From the NCBI GenBank assembly GCA_013289685.1, contig JABCZL010000004.1, positions 124,001 to 188,000 on the forward strand: 64,000 bases of DNA, written 5' to 3'. A program made the translations under genes and the position numbers. Under the pieces are notes generated by a model. That model worked only from the letters and a program-made list of their open reading frames with translations. It had not been told where the DNA came from and made no database searches. The stretch is from Acidobacteriota bacterium. Lineage in GTDB: Bacteria > Acidobacteriota > Terriglobia > Terriglobales > Acidobacteriaceae. Shown here piece after piece: positions 9,479 to 17,804 of this stretch; the first letter of the stretch is position 1; each line of letters begins with the position of its first letter.

Positions 9479-10642
9479 TCACGCAGTAGCGCTGGTCGCA
9501 GAAGTTTCCACGTTGGCCGGGAGTACTCGAATCTGCACCAGATCCGCTCGACCCAGATTTGTCTGACCCAGATTCTGTCCCGCCCCGGCGCGTTTCTTCG
9601 CCAGCATATTGGCCGATGGAACTCCGGTTCGAGCGTACGACCGCTCGCAATCCTGCGACGACGGCCCGCGCATATTCCCTTCCAGAAACGCAAGGCCGGG
9701 ACAGCGGGAGCAGCTTGAAACGTGGCTGCACGAAGTGCAGGTCGTCAGGTCCTTCACACGGATCGAGCGCACATCGTTCATCGCATCGGAATGCCGCCAG
9801 ATGTCGATGAAGCGCTGCTTCCTCACGTTTCCTGTCGGCAGAGGAAACTGGACGCAGGGAAAGACGTCGCCATACGGCGAAACATAGCAGCTGGTGTGGC
9901 CCGCGCTGCAAGGAAGATTTTCCAGTGCGTCCTCGTCGGGGTTGGTTGAGATCGCACAGAATTCCTCGACATCGCCAACCAGCGACGCGTCGCGGAAGAC
10001 CTGCTGCAGGGCAGTCTGATCGACGCCCAGGCTCAACACCGACCGGTCGCCGTCCATCATGGGCGTAATGGTCGGATCGAGCGTGCAGTCGACACCCAGT
10101 TCCGCCGCGAGAGCGCGCACGGCAGGATAGTCCTGCATGTTCTGGGTCATCAGAACGTTGGCGATGACGACCCTCAAACCCTGGGACTTGAGAAAACGAA
10201 CCGCATCGAGCGAGCGCTTGAGCGAGCCGGGCACGAGAGTGATGGCGTCGTGCACCTCCGGTCGATGCGAATAAATGCTGATCTGGACCGACTCAACGCC
10301 GAGATCGCGGATGCGGGCGGCCTCGCGTTCGCGAATCAACATGGCATTGGTTTTGAGCTTTACGCAAAACATCAACGTGCGGCGGGCATATTCCAGGAGC
10401 TCGAAGAAATCCTTGCGCAGAAAAATCTCGCCGCCGCTGAGAGTCAGAATGAAGACACCGGCGTCCGCCATCTCTTTGAGCAAGTGCTTGATTTCCGCCG
10501 TGGTCATCTCGCCGTGGTCGTCATGATCGAGATAACAGTGTACACAGCGCTCGTTGCAGCGATAGGTCAGGTCAAGTTGGACGCTGAGCGGAACATTCAA
10601 CTTCAGCGCCTTCTCGGTCATCTGCTCCAGCAGGCCGTTCAT
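9479..10642 (-). CDS. Radical SAM/SPASM peptide-modifying enzyme
   Basis: A 387-aa radical SAM protein. The cluster-binding motif CNERCVHC (Cys29, Cys33, Cys36) and the GGE motif (TLSGGEIF) are intact. The C-terminal third carries SPASM-type cysteines (CSAGHTSCYVSPYGDVFPC, then CTSCSHVSSCSRC) for extra iron-sulfur clusters, as in PqqE and other RiPP maturases. Its ATG overlaps the stop of the PqqD gene (ATGA), so the two are translationally coupled. It probably makes a carbon-carbon or carbon-sulfur link in the 55-aa peptide of the same operon; the chemistry cannot be read from sequence. The tail beyond about 340 is low complexity. Confidence 0.85.
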   Translation of the reverse strand: MNGLLEQMTEKALKLNVPLSVQLDLTYRCNERCVHCYLDHDDHGEMTTAEIKHLLKEMADAGVFILTLSGGEIFLRKDFFELLEYARRTLMFCVKLKTNAMLIREREAARIRDLGVESVQISIYSHRPEVHDAITLVPGSLKRSLDAVRFLKSQGLRVVIANVLMTQNMQDYPAVRALAAELGVDCTLDPTITPMMDGDRSVLSLGVDQTALQQVFRDASLVGDVEEFCAISTNPDEDALENLPCSAGHTSCYVSPYGDVFPCVQFPLPTGNVRKQRFIDIWRHSDAMNDVRSIRVKDLTTCTSCSHVSSCSRCPGLAFLEGNMRGPSSQDCERSYARTGVPSANMLAKKRAGAGQNLGQTNLGRADLVQIRVLPANVETSATSATA

Positions 10643-10956
10643 CGGGATTCTCCCGCCGCTGGATTGGGCTGGGGAATCGGCTCTTCCGAGATTTGGATGA
10701 TTTCGTGGCTAGCCAGTTCACGGGCCAGGGTTTCAGCGTCGTGCAAGGCCTCGGCCGGCTCAACTTCGAACTCCTGGCAGATGCGATGCTCAACGATTTC
10801 GTCGAGGGGAGTGGTGCCGTCCGCTGACTGCCACAGGATTGTCGCCGTCTTATTGAGGGTAAAGAGGGTGGAGTCGCGGCCGGACATGATCATCATTTCG
10901 CCGTCGAGACTGCGCGCCGCGACCCGCGGATTGCGTGCAACGTAAAGCCTGCTCAT
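10639..10956 (-). CDS. PqqD-family peptide chaperone (RRE)
   Basis: A 105-aa PqqD-like protein: it opens with RNPRVAARSLDGEMMIM, has TLFTLNKTATILWQSADG and a helical C-terminus with a conserved acidic stretch. PqqD proteins are RiPP recognition elements that hold the leader peptide and hand it to a radical SAM enzyme. Its start overlaps the kinase stop (ATGA) and its own stop overlaps the radical SAM start (ATGA), so the three should be made together. Its presence is a main reason to read the operon as RiPP biosynthesis. Confidence 0.85.
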   Translation of the reverse strand: MSRLYVARNPRVAARSLDGEMMIMSGRDSTLFTLNKTATILWQSADGTTPLDEIVEHRICQEFEVEPAEALHDAETLARELASHEIIQISEEPIPQPNPAAGESR

Positions 10957-11780
10957 CCAATCAGCTCCCAGACCCGGGAATCGGGCACAAAGGTCAGCCG
11001 GGAAACGGGCACACGGCTGACGAATTCAAAGGCGGAATGAAACATCGATTGCACCAGTTCCTCATCCTCCGCGAAAAAGAGAAGATTGGCAAGAAGAGAT
11101 CGCGCCGCTTCGCCGGGCGGGATCGGATCGATGCGATTCTCCGAACCCTGGGCGAGGAGGTAGAGCGCGGCGAGAGGCGCCGAAACATTTTCGCCCAGCT
11201 TGGCCAGTTCTCCGGTAAACGGAGTGCCGTAGGCGATGTAGCCGGAATCCTGCTTGCGCACGTATGAAATCTCGTCGGTCAACAGAGTGACGTCGGGAGG
11301 AGCCAGCCGGGAAATGGTCGTCTTGCCCGCGCCAGAAACTCCCGCGAACAGGAAAGCCTTGCCATTGCGGATGGCGCTGGCGGAATGCGCCAGGAAGCCT
11401 CCCTGCTGCGCCAGCACGAGCGTGTGCACGATGCGAAGCACGGCATCGATGGAATAAGGATTGGCTGTCTGGCGAATCCGGCCAGTGCGCGACGCGGGTT
11501 CCCACTCGGCGAGAAAATCTCCAGCCTGCAGGGACCAACGGCCGAGGCGCTGGGTGACACGAACGCCGATGTCGGGAACTGGGTAGACGGGCACAGTGAC
11601 GTCGACGTCAAACTCAATCTCGGCTCGCTCTGCCGAGCCCAAGAACCCAGAATAGCGGTCCTGCAATATGTCGAGGAAAGCCGGGTCGGTCGTGTTGACG
11701 CGCACGGGCATTCCCCCGATTGCGATGATCAGATTCAGGCGTTCGACTTCTGCTGCCAATTCCGGCAAGGGATGTCCCAA
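10953..11780 (-). CDS. HPr-kinase-like P-loop kinase of the RiPP-like operon
   Basis: A 275-aa protein with the Walker A motif GVSGAGKTT at residues 147-155, preceded by FLAHSASA at about 129-136, the arrangement of HPr kinase/phosphorylase relatives. The N-terminal 120 residues are a beta-rich region common to such kinases in peptide clusters. Lasso-peptide kinases of this kind phosphorylate a C-terminal serine of the peptide; the candidate precursor here ends in four serines, so the same reaction is a reasonable inference. The start is TTG, 3 nt after the S26 peptidase stop; an in-frame TAG two codons upstream rules out a longer form. Confidence 0.75.
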   Translation of the reverse strand: MGHPLPELAAEVERLNLIIAIGGMPVRVNTTDPAFLDILQDRYSGFLGSAERAEIEFDVDVTVPVYPVPDIGVRVTQRLGRWSLQAGDFLAEWEPASRTGRIRQTANPYSIDAVLRIVHTLVLAQQGGFLAHSASAIRNGKAFLFAGVSGAGKTTISRLAPPDVTLLTDEISYVRKQDSGYIAYGTPFTGELAKLGENVSAPLAALYLLAQGSENRIDPIPPGEAARSLLANLLFFAEDEELVQSMFHSAFEFVSRVPVSRLTFVPDSRVWELIG

Positions 11781-11783
11781 TTC

Positions 11784-12263
11784 CTATGAACTTTGATGAA
11801 TTCCGTAAACGCCCACAACGACACGGGCGGCGATTTCCGAGCTCCGAACCAAAGCGGCGACGGCGCGTTCCGAAAATCGGAGACTCCGGCTGGGCGCGAT
11901 ACATCTTCCGTTACGCACGATCAGGGAAACTTTTCCCAGCAGTTCATCCTTCGCCAGGGGAGAATCTGCGGCCGGCATGGCATCCCCCCTGGTTACAACC
12001 AGCGAATCTTCGGGCTGGCCGCCCTTTGTGACCACGCGATGAGCAAAGAGGCGGCGATCGCGGCCGAACAGCACGATGTCTCCCTCTGTAACTCCGTCAC
12101 GGTGGATGTGCTCAATCACCATCGTGTCTCCGGGCATCACCGTGGGCAGCATGCTCCAACCGGTCACACGCAAGCGCAATGTTCCTGACGAGCGCAATAC
12201 CTCGCCCGCCAGCTCACATTTGAGGGCGTGTGTTTCGTCCGATGGCTGGGGCAAAGGCGTCAT
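11784..12263 (-). CDS. S26-family signal-peptidase-like protease, Ser-His type
   Basis: A 159-aa member of the S24/S26 peptidases. The motif GWSMLPT gives the catalytic Ser37 and VMPGD follows. In bacterial signal peptidase I the second catalytic residue is Lys in a KRV context; here the matching position is His75 (FAHRVV), as in SipW and archaeal/ER-type signal peptidases. No clear membrane anchor is visible, unlike normal LepB. Its ATG overlaps the stop of the small precursor-like ORF (ATGA), so it is a good candidate for cutting the leader from that peptide or from the exported protein upstream. That role is inferred. Confidence 0.75.
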   Translation of the reverse strand: MTPLPQPSDETHALKCELAGEVLRSSGTLRLRVTGWSMLPTVMPGDTMVIEHIHRDGVTEGDIVLFGRDRRLFAHRVVTKGGQPEDSLVVTRGDAMPAADSPLAKDELLGKVSLIVRNGRCIAPSRSLRFSERAVAALVRSSEIAARVVVGVYGIHQSS

Positions 12264-12427
12264 GACGAACTAGAGTGAGCAATGCAATTGGCCGTGTTGG
12301 TCCCGACTTTCCCGCACGAAAGGGCGGTCGTCACAAATACCTGCTCGTAGCGGAAGGCCGGCTTTTCATAAGGCTTCTTGGTGCCGGCAGTACGCGGACT
12401 ATCGGAGGAGATGTTATTCATAGCCAT
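12260..12427 (-). CDS. Candidate RiPP precursor peptide, 55 aa
   Basis: A 55-aa ORF from ATG 12427 (a second ATG lies at 12421) to a TGA that overlaps the next gene's ATG. The N-terminal part is hydrophilic, followed by KKPYEKPAF at about 17-25; a YEKP motif is common in leader peptides of PqqD/radical-SAM-linked RiPPs. The C-terminal part has two cysteines (38 and 48) in a Gly/Thr/Asn-rich stretch and ends HSSSS. No good ribosome site is visible, so it may depend on coupling to the gene 22 nt upstream. It resembles no known product that I recognise; the assignment rests on size, motif, position and partners. Confidence 0.65.
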   Translation of the reverse strand: MAMNNISSDSPRTAGTKKPYEKPAFRYEQVFVTTALSCGKVGTNTANCIAHSSSS

Positions 12428-12449
12428 AAGAGGAAACCTGTCTATCTTT

Positions 12450-14591
12450 CTATTGTAATGCCGGCTGAGATGCTTGCACAGCGCATCCACCTGAGCCACC
12501 GGATGTTGGGCAAGTCTGATCGGCCAGAGTGGTGAAGTATATCTGAGAAGCACCCGTCAGGGTGCCGGCACCGACCGCATTGTCTGAAATGATGCCACTC
12601 GTGCCTCCCGCGCTTGCGAGCGCCAAGGTGCCGATCGGGCCGGCATTTGTCCAGACGACAGTTCCATCCGATGTGGTCAGCCCAGGGGTTGTCTTCCATA
12701 GGGGGGGTGGACCCACTGCCGTGGTGCCTGGAGTGGTCGATACCTCTACATTGTTGTTGGAGTCGATAATGCGGTTGTTCGAAAAGGCGTAGTGGTGATT
12801 AGCTTGCCGAATTGAGAGCGGGCCAGCCATAGTGACGCCTTGATCGATCCAGACGACAGCGCCATCTATTTTCGTGAGGCCCGCCTGACTGGTCCAGGTC
12901 GGTGCTGTTGCGTTTGACTTTCCCCCCGTGATCACGGTTTCGAAATGGAGCTTGCTGCTCAGGATCTGCTGGCCCACGGCATATGTCGTAGAGGCCTTCC
13001 AGGGAGCGGAAACGAAGTTCATGACGCATCCGCCGGGGCTGCAGGCGCTCGGCAAACCGTTGCTCTGTACACTCACAAACATCCGCTCCGACGGGCCGAA
13101 CGTGGTGTTGGGGTTGGGAACGTCGGTTACCGACGAGCATGCTGCCGTCGAAGTCCCCGAGGCGAGCGGCGTAATTGACAAGCTATTTCCTGACGCGGGA
13201 AGAGCCCCAGCCACAATGGGAACCTGATACAGGGTCGGGGTACCCCCGGTGTTGCCACAAACGTAAAGGCTCCCAGTTGCATTCACAGATTTGTAGTAGG
13301 CGCTGTCGAAGCCGCCGATGTAAAGCGGGTTGGGATTGGTCCCTGAAATCGTACTATTCCCTACAGTCACCTCGGCGCCTAGGACGCCTGCCGAGAACGT
13401 GACCGGAAATTGAAAGACGGCAGCGCAATCTGCTCCGAGCGTGCAGCTTCCGGTTCCGTCGCTGGAGGCAAAGACGTACACTGAGCCGTTTACGGTATCG
13501 ACAACCGGGCTCTCCAAGAGTCCGAGGCCGAAGTCCACCTGCGCCGATTGTGTAACCGCGCCGGACGTGGCGTTCACGCTATTCAAGAACCCGCCTTGAT
13601 CGCCCACGAAGACATTATTGGAAAGGCGATCGTAAACCGGGCTCGAGAGAGGTAGCGTACTGGCCACCTGCGCGGGAAACCCGCCGGTGGTGACCTCCGT
13701 CGGAGTACCATTAAACATACCTGTAATCTTGTGCAGCCAACCCCTGTCACCACCCACCCAGCCTATGTCGTTTGTATAGTCATAATAGACGGATGAGGTC
13801 GTATCGTTGGTGACGATGTGGCTGCTATCCCGCAGAGTAATCGTGGTCATACAAGGTACGGTACAAGTGGAGTACGCGCCGGGGAGCACCAGAGTCGGAG
13901 TCGCCGGAGAGCCGATGGTCCCAGTCGCGGCGGCCCATTTCAACAGGACCAGCGTCCCAGCCAGGCCGGCGTCAGTTTGCACAAACGCAACCTGCGTGCC
14001 ATCGAGAGAGGGCACCGGAGACGTGAGAACTTGGCCAGCCGTGTTGTACGCCCAATAAAGTGTAGGCACCCCAACGCCGCATCCGGAATACAGATTGTCG
14101 AACGCCACAATGTTGGCCTGAGTGGTGGTGCCCAACAAGCCCGTGCTGTAGACGACGTAATCCGGCTTGGTCGCACTGCCGCAGTTCGCTACCGCGCTGC
14201 TGAAAGAATATTTGGCTGGATAGACGCCCGCGAGTACCGGACCTACCGACACAAGGCTGCCTAGATCTTCTGACCAATCGCCCGTAAGCTTCTTGCCGTT
14301 CGCCTTGAGAACCGCAGGGGTAAACGCATCTGCGCCAACGCTCGCGGGCAGCGTGAGCGCCTGCTCGCGACGTTCGATCTGCTGCTGGTAGCGCGGGTCT
14401 TCGGTAACCCGAGCGAGCAGTTCCGCCGAACCCGGACGCGAGAAGATAAGATGACTGTGACTCCAGTCGGTGGGCAGAGGGATTCCGGGATTGGCACGTT
14501 TTGCCGCTTGTCCGGTTAACACCCAACCCAAAATCACTAATCCAGACAAGCTCACACCCAACCGGAGAAATCGTGCGGCGGTACCGTTCAT
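12450..14591 (-). CDS. Exported repeat protein of unknown function, 713 aa
   Basis: ATG 14591 is chosen because GGAG lies 8 nt upstream and it begins directly at a signal peptide (hydrophobic run VSLSGLVILGWVLTG). The mature part is Ser/Thr/Gly-rich with blade-like segments (for example LSSPVYDRLSNNVFVGDQGG, LESPVVDTVNGSVYVFAS) that suggest a PQQ/WD-like beta-propeller. Two copies of a segment with pattern P-W-...-DGxVVW follow near 570-690. Several paired cysteines fit an oxidising, extracytoplasmic location. It lies 22 nt upstream of the small precursor-like ORF and is probably the first gene of that operon. I do not recognise the family. Confidence 0.7.
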   Translation of the reverse strand: MNGTAARFLRLGVSLSGLVILGWVLTGQAAKRANPGIPLPTDWSHSHLIFSRPGSAELLARVTEDPRYQQQIERREQALTLPASVGADAFTPAVLKANGKKLTGDWSEDLGSLVSVGPVLAGVYPAKYSFSSAVANCGSATKPDYVVYSTGLLGTTTQANIVAFDNLYSGCGVGVPTLYWAYNTAGQVLTSPVPSLDGTQVAFVQTDAGLAGTLVLLKWAAATGTIGSPATPTLVLPGAYSTCTVPCMTTITLRDSSHIVTNDTTSSVYYDYTNDIGWVGGDRGWLHKITGMFNGTPTEVTTGGFPAQVASTLPLSSPVYDRLSNNVFVGDQGGFLNSVNATSGAVTQSAQVDFGLGLLESPVVDTVNGSVYVFASSDGTGSCTLGADCAAVFQFPVTFSAGVLGAEVTVGNSTISGTNPNPLYIGGFDSAYYKSVNATGSLYVCGNTGGTPTLYQVPIVAGALPASGNSLSITPLASGTSTAACSSVTDVPNPNTTFGPSERMFVSVQSNGLPSACSPGGCVMNFVSAPWKASTTYAVGQQILSSKLHFETVITGGKSNATAPTWTSQAGLTKIDGAVVWIDQGVTMAGPLSIRQANHHYAFSNNRIIDSNNNVEVSTTPGTTAVGPPPLWKTTPGLTTSDGTVVWTNAGPIGTLALASAGGTSGIISDNAVGAGTLTGASQIYFTTLADQTCPTSGGSGGCAVQASQPALQ

Positions 14592-15037
14592 TGTGCTGAC
14601 TCCATGGGTCGCGCGAGATGCAAAAGAATTTCGGGCGGTCCTCAAAACCCTTCGTCGTTAAGTCCGTCCCTGATTTTGGTGAAGCCGCGATCGGGATAAC
14701 TTCATCCCACCTTGCGTGCTTGAAAACGCCAACGGAAAGCGGACGTAGACCTCCCGTCGGTTGGCTGGATTGGCGCTGATTTTACTCTTTACTCAGGGCG
14801 CAACGCAAACAGGTTTTCCGCCTAAATCAGTGCGGCTGGAAGAAACAAACTGCGATTACGGCGCAACCCTTCGGCGCGAGTTCCCGGGCGAGAATCTTCT
14901 GCCTGAAAATCTGAGCCCTCGTTCACGATTTCATCCGCACCCCTTACAATAGATAAACCTTTGGCCGACGATGACATCATCCTGTAATTCAGCAGATTGA
15001 GGTCCAAGACGACCCCAACGGAGGCGGGCGAACTAGA
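14592..15037. promoter_or_regulatory. Divergent intergenic region with candidate promoter for the glucan phosphorylase gene
   Basis: This 446-bp gap separates the minus-strand RiPP-like operon from the plus-strand phosphorylase. A sigma70-like promoter for the plus strand is visible: TTCACG at 14922-14927, a 17-bp spacer, TACAAT at 14945-14950. I see no convincing gene in it. The promoter of the operon must lie in the left part but is not obvious. Confidence 0.45.
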
Positions 15038-17728
15038 TTGGACGGACACGAGAAGGTGGCAGAAGACATGGTGCAAGAAGTGCACACAAATGAGGGCAAG
15101 AACGTTCTGACCCTGGAAGAGATTGCGAACCTCGCAGCGGAGGGCGGACAGCCAGCGGAAACGCTGATGAACGTGGTCGCCCTGATCGCCAAGCGATTTC
15201 GGACGGATGTGTGTTCCGCATACTTGCTGGAGCCGGACCGCGCCAATCTGGTGCTGGCGGCGACGGTGGGACTGCGCCGCGAATGTATCGGTAGTCTGCG
15301 CATGGCGGTCAATGAAGGGCTCACCGGCCTGGTGGCCGAACTGGTGCGGCCGGTTTCCGTGGAACAGGTGAAGAACCATCCCCGGTTCAAGTATTTCCGT
15401 GACGCCGGCGAGGATGCTTACCAATCGTTCCTGGGAGTTCCTTTAATCGAGCGGGGCGTGCTGCAGGGTGTTTTGGTGGTGCAGACGATCGAAGCCCGCG
15501 TTTTCAGCGAGGATGAAATCCGGATGCTGACCGAGGCTGCCACCCAGGTCGCTCCGGTAGTGAGCGAAGCTCGTACGCTCGATCGTTTCATTGCTCCGCT
15601 GCAGGAGCGGTTGTGGGCCCTGGCGCGTAATTTGTGGTGGAGTTGGGACCACAACTCCTCCAGCCTGTTTCTCGATCTGGATCCGGCGCGGTGGAACGAA
15701 CTCAACCACAATCCCATCGCGCTGCTTGGGGAAATGCCTCTGGCCAAACTGGAAACTCGCGCCGCAGAGCTCATGCTGCACAGCCGAGTGAATTACGCGT
15801 ATCGCCGCATGCTGGAGTATCTGGAAGCCGATCGAACCTGGGGTACGAGGCACGCCGGCGTGCTGCGGCCTCACCCGGTGGCCTATTTCTCGGCGGAGTT
15901 TGGTCTGCATGAGTCGCTGCCGGTTTATTCCGGCGGCTTGGGCGTGCTGGCGGGGGATCACATCAAGAGCGCGTCGGACCTCGACATTCCTCTGGTGGGC
16001 ATTGGCTTGTTCTATGGTCAGGGCTATTTCCGGCAGAGGCTCGATGTGGGCGGATGGCAGCGGGAAGAATATTTGAAGACCAACGTCAATCAAATGCCGA
16101 TGGAAGTTGCGATCGGGAAGGACGGGCGACCGATTGTTGTGGAAATCGAGACGCGCAGCGGGAAGATTCGGGCGAAAGTTTGGCGCGTGGACGTTGGACG
16201 CCGCGACCTGCTGCTTCTGGATTCCGATGTGGAAGGAAATGCTCCCGAGGACCGCGAACTGACGTCGCGCCTGTACGGCGGAGATCTTCGTATTCGGATT
16301 CGTCAGGAGTTGCTGCTGGGTGTGGGCGGACTGCGCGCTCTCAAAGCGCTGGGGATTTCTCCCGGTGTTCTTCACTTGAATGAAGGGCACAGCGCGTTTG
16401 CTGTGCTGGAAGCGATTCGTATGCGGATGCAGGAAGAAGGCTTGGCGTTTGACGCGGCGGTTCCGCGCGTCTCGCGGGAAGTGGTGTTCACTACACACAC
16501 TCCTGTGCCTGCCGGGCACGACCGTTTCGATGCGGGTCTGGTTGAGGAGCACATTGGACCGCTCCGCGAGGCTCTGGGGCTCTCCAAGGAGAGTCTGATG
16601 GGGCTGGGGCGCGAAAATGCCAACAATTCGGACGAACTATTTTGTATGACAGTGCTGGCGCTGCGGCTCTCACGGCGCGCTAATGCGGTTTCGGCACTGC
16701 ATGCCGAAGTGTCGCGCGCCATGTGGACCGGGCTGTTCCGCGACAAACTGGAGGACGACGTTCCCATTGGGCACATCACCAACGGAGTGCACGTTCCCAC
16801 GTGGCTGGCGCCGCAAATGTTCCGCCTTTATGATCGCCACTTGGGTACGGACTGGCACCAGAGGAGCAGCGAAGCCAAAATCTGGCTGGGCATTGAGGAT
16901 GTGGACGACGGTGAGCTGTGGGAGACGCACCTCAATCTGAAGTCGCAGCTCATCGAGTTTGTGCGCCGGCGCGCAGTGGCGCAAGCGGAACATCGCGGAG
17001 AATCACGGGAAACCTTGCAGCGCCTGGAGCGCGTTCTCAGCCCGGATGCGCTCACCATCGGATTCGCCCGCCGGTTTGCGACTTATAAGCGGGCCAATCT
17101 GATCCTGACCGACATTGAGCGGCTGGCTTCGATGGTGAATGACCCGAACCGCCCGGTGCAGTTCGTGTTTGCCGGCAAGGCTCATCCGCTCGACGAACCC
17201 GGCAAGCGAGTGTTGCAGCAGATTGCGGAGTTGATGCGGGATTCCAAGTTCCGCGACAAGTTCGTGTTTGTGGAGGACTATGACATCAACGTCGGACGCC
17301 ATTTTGTGCAGGGCGTCGATGTGTGGCTCAACAATCCGCGCCGGCCTCTGGAGGCCTCAGGCACGAGCGGTCAGAAAGTGGTGCTGAACGGTGGCCTGAA
17401 TCTCTCCGTTCTCGACGGCTGGTGGGCGGAAGCCTACGACGGCATGAATGGCTTTGCGATTGGAACCGGCAGAACTCATTCAAACATGAGCGTCCACGAT
17501 ACTCGCGATGGCGAAGACTTGATGCGAACGCTGCGCGAAGAAGTGATTCCGCTGTATTACCAGCGCGATCGCGATGGGCTTCCGCGAGGCTGGATCAAGC
17601 GCATGAAGCGGACCATCCGCACCCTCGGCTGGCGCTTCAACGCGGATCGCATGGTGATGGATTACACCTTGAAGTGCTACGTTCCGGCAGCGGGGGGGAC
17701 ATCCAGCGACATGAGGGCCAGTTCGTAA
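15038..17728 (+). CDS. GAF-domain alpha-glucan phosphorylase (GT35), 896 aa
   Basis: Phosphorolyses glycogen or maltodextrin to glucose 1-phosphate. Residues about 25-165 form a GAF domain (QSFLGVPLIERGVLQGVLVV is typical), and residues about 190-880 are a phosphorylase of the short archaeal/bacterial type with the N-terminal DUF3417-like part (LWALARNLWWSWDH). The cofactor site is clear: EASGTSGQKVVLNGGL, with the PLP lysine at residue 780. The TTG at 15038 has GGAGG about 13 nt upstream; an in-frame ATG at 15068 with AAGGTGG upstream is an alternative. A GAF domain fused to a phosphorylase suggests ligand control of glycogen breakdown and is unusual. Confidence 0.88.
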   Translation: MDGHEKVAEDMVQEVHTNEGKNVLTLEEIANLAAEGGQPAETLMNVVALIAKRFRTDVCSAYLLEPDRANLVLAATVGLRRECIGSLRMAVNEGLTGLVAELVRPVSVEQVKNHPRFKYFRDAGEDAYQSFLGVPLIERGVLQGVLVVQTIEARVFSEDEIRMLTEAATQVAPVVSEARTLDRFIAPLQERLWALARNLWWSWDHNSSSLFLDLDPARWNELNHNPIALLGEMPLAKLETRAAELMLHSRVNYAYRRMLEYLEADRTWGTRHAGVLRPHPVAYFSAEFGLHESLPVYSGGLGVLAGDHIKSASDLDIPLVGIGLFYGQGYFRQRLDVGGWQREEYLKTNVNQMPMEVAIGKDGRPIVVEIETRSGKIRAKVWRVDVGRRDLLLLDSDVEGNAPEDRELTSRLYGGDLRIRIRQELLLGVGGLRALKALGISPGVLHLNEGHSAFAVLEAIRMRMQEEGLAFDAAVPRVSREVVFTTHTPVPAGHDRFDAGLVEEHIGPLREALGLSKESLMGLGRENANNSDELFCMTVLALRLSRRANAVSALHAEVSRAMWTGLFRDKLEDDVPIGHITNGVHVPTWLAPQMFRLYDRHLGTDWHQRSSEAKIWLGIEDVDDGELWETHLNLKSQLIEFVRRRAVAQAEHRGESRETLQRLERVLSPDALTIGFARRFATYKRANLILTDIERLASMVNDPNRPVQFVFAGKAHPLDEPGKRVLQQIAELMRDSKFRDKFVFVEDYDINVGRHFVQGVDVWLNNPRRPLEASGTSGQKVVLNGGLNLSVLDGWWAEAYDGMNGFAIGTGRTHSNMSVHDTRDGEDLMRTLREEVIPLYYQRDRDGLPRGWIKRMKRTIRTLGWRFNADRMVMDYTLKCYVPAAGGTSSDMRASS

Positions 17729-17804
17729 GGCTTTGCGCGAAAGCGTCGGTCAAGGCGAACGCGCTGCGACTTCGGGATGCAACTTGAACCGTGTAGTCAA
17801 GACC

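Noticed and set aside
8267-12427. Reading the operon as a classical lasso-peptide cluster
   Set aside because: No asparagine-synthetase-like cyclase and no transglutaminase-type B2 protease are present; a radical SAM/SPASM enzyme takes their place.
14761-14952. Plus-strand open frame of 63 codons upstream of the phosphorylase
   Set aside because: Lies across the candidate promoter, has no ribosome site or motif.
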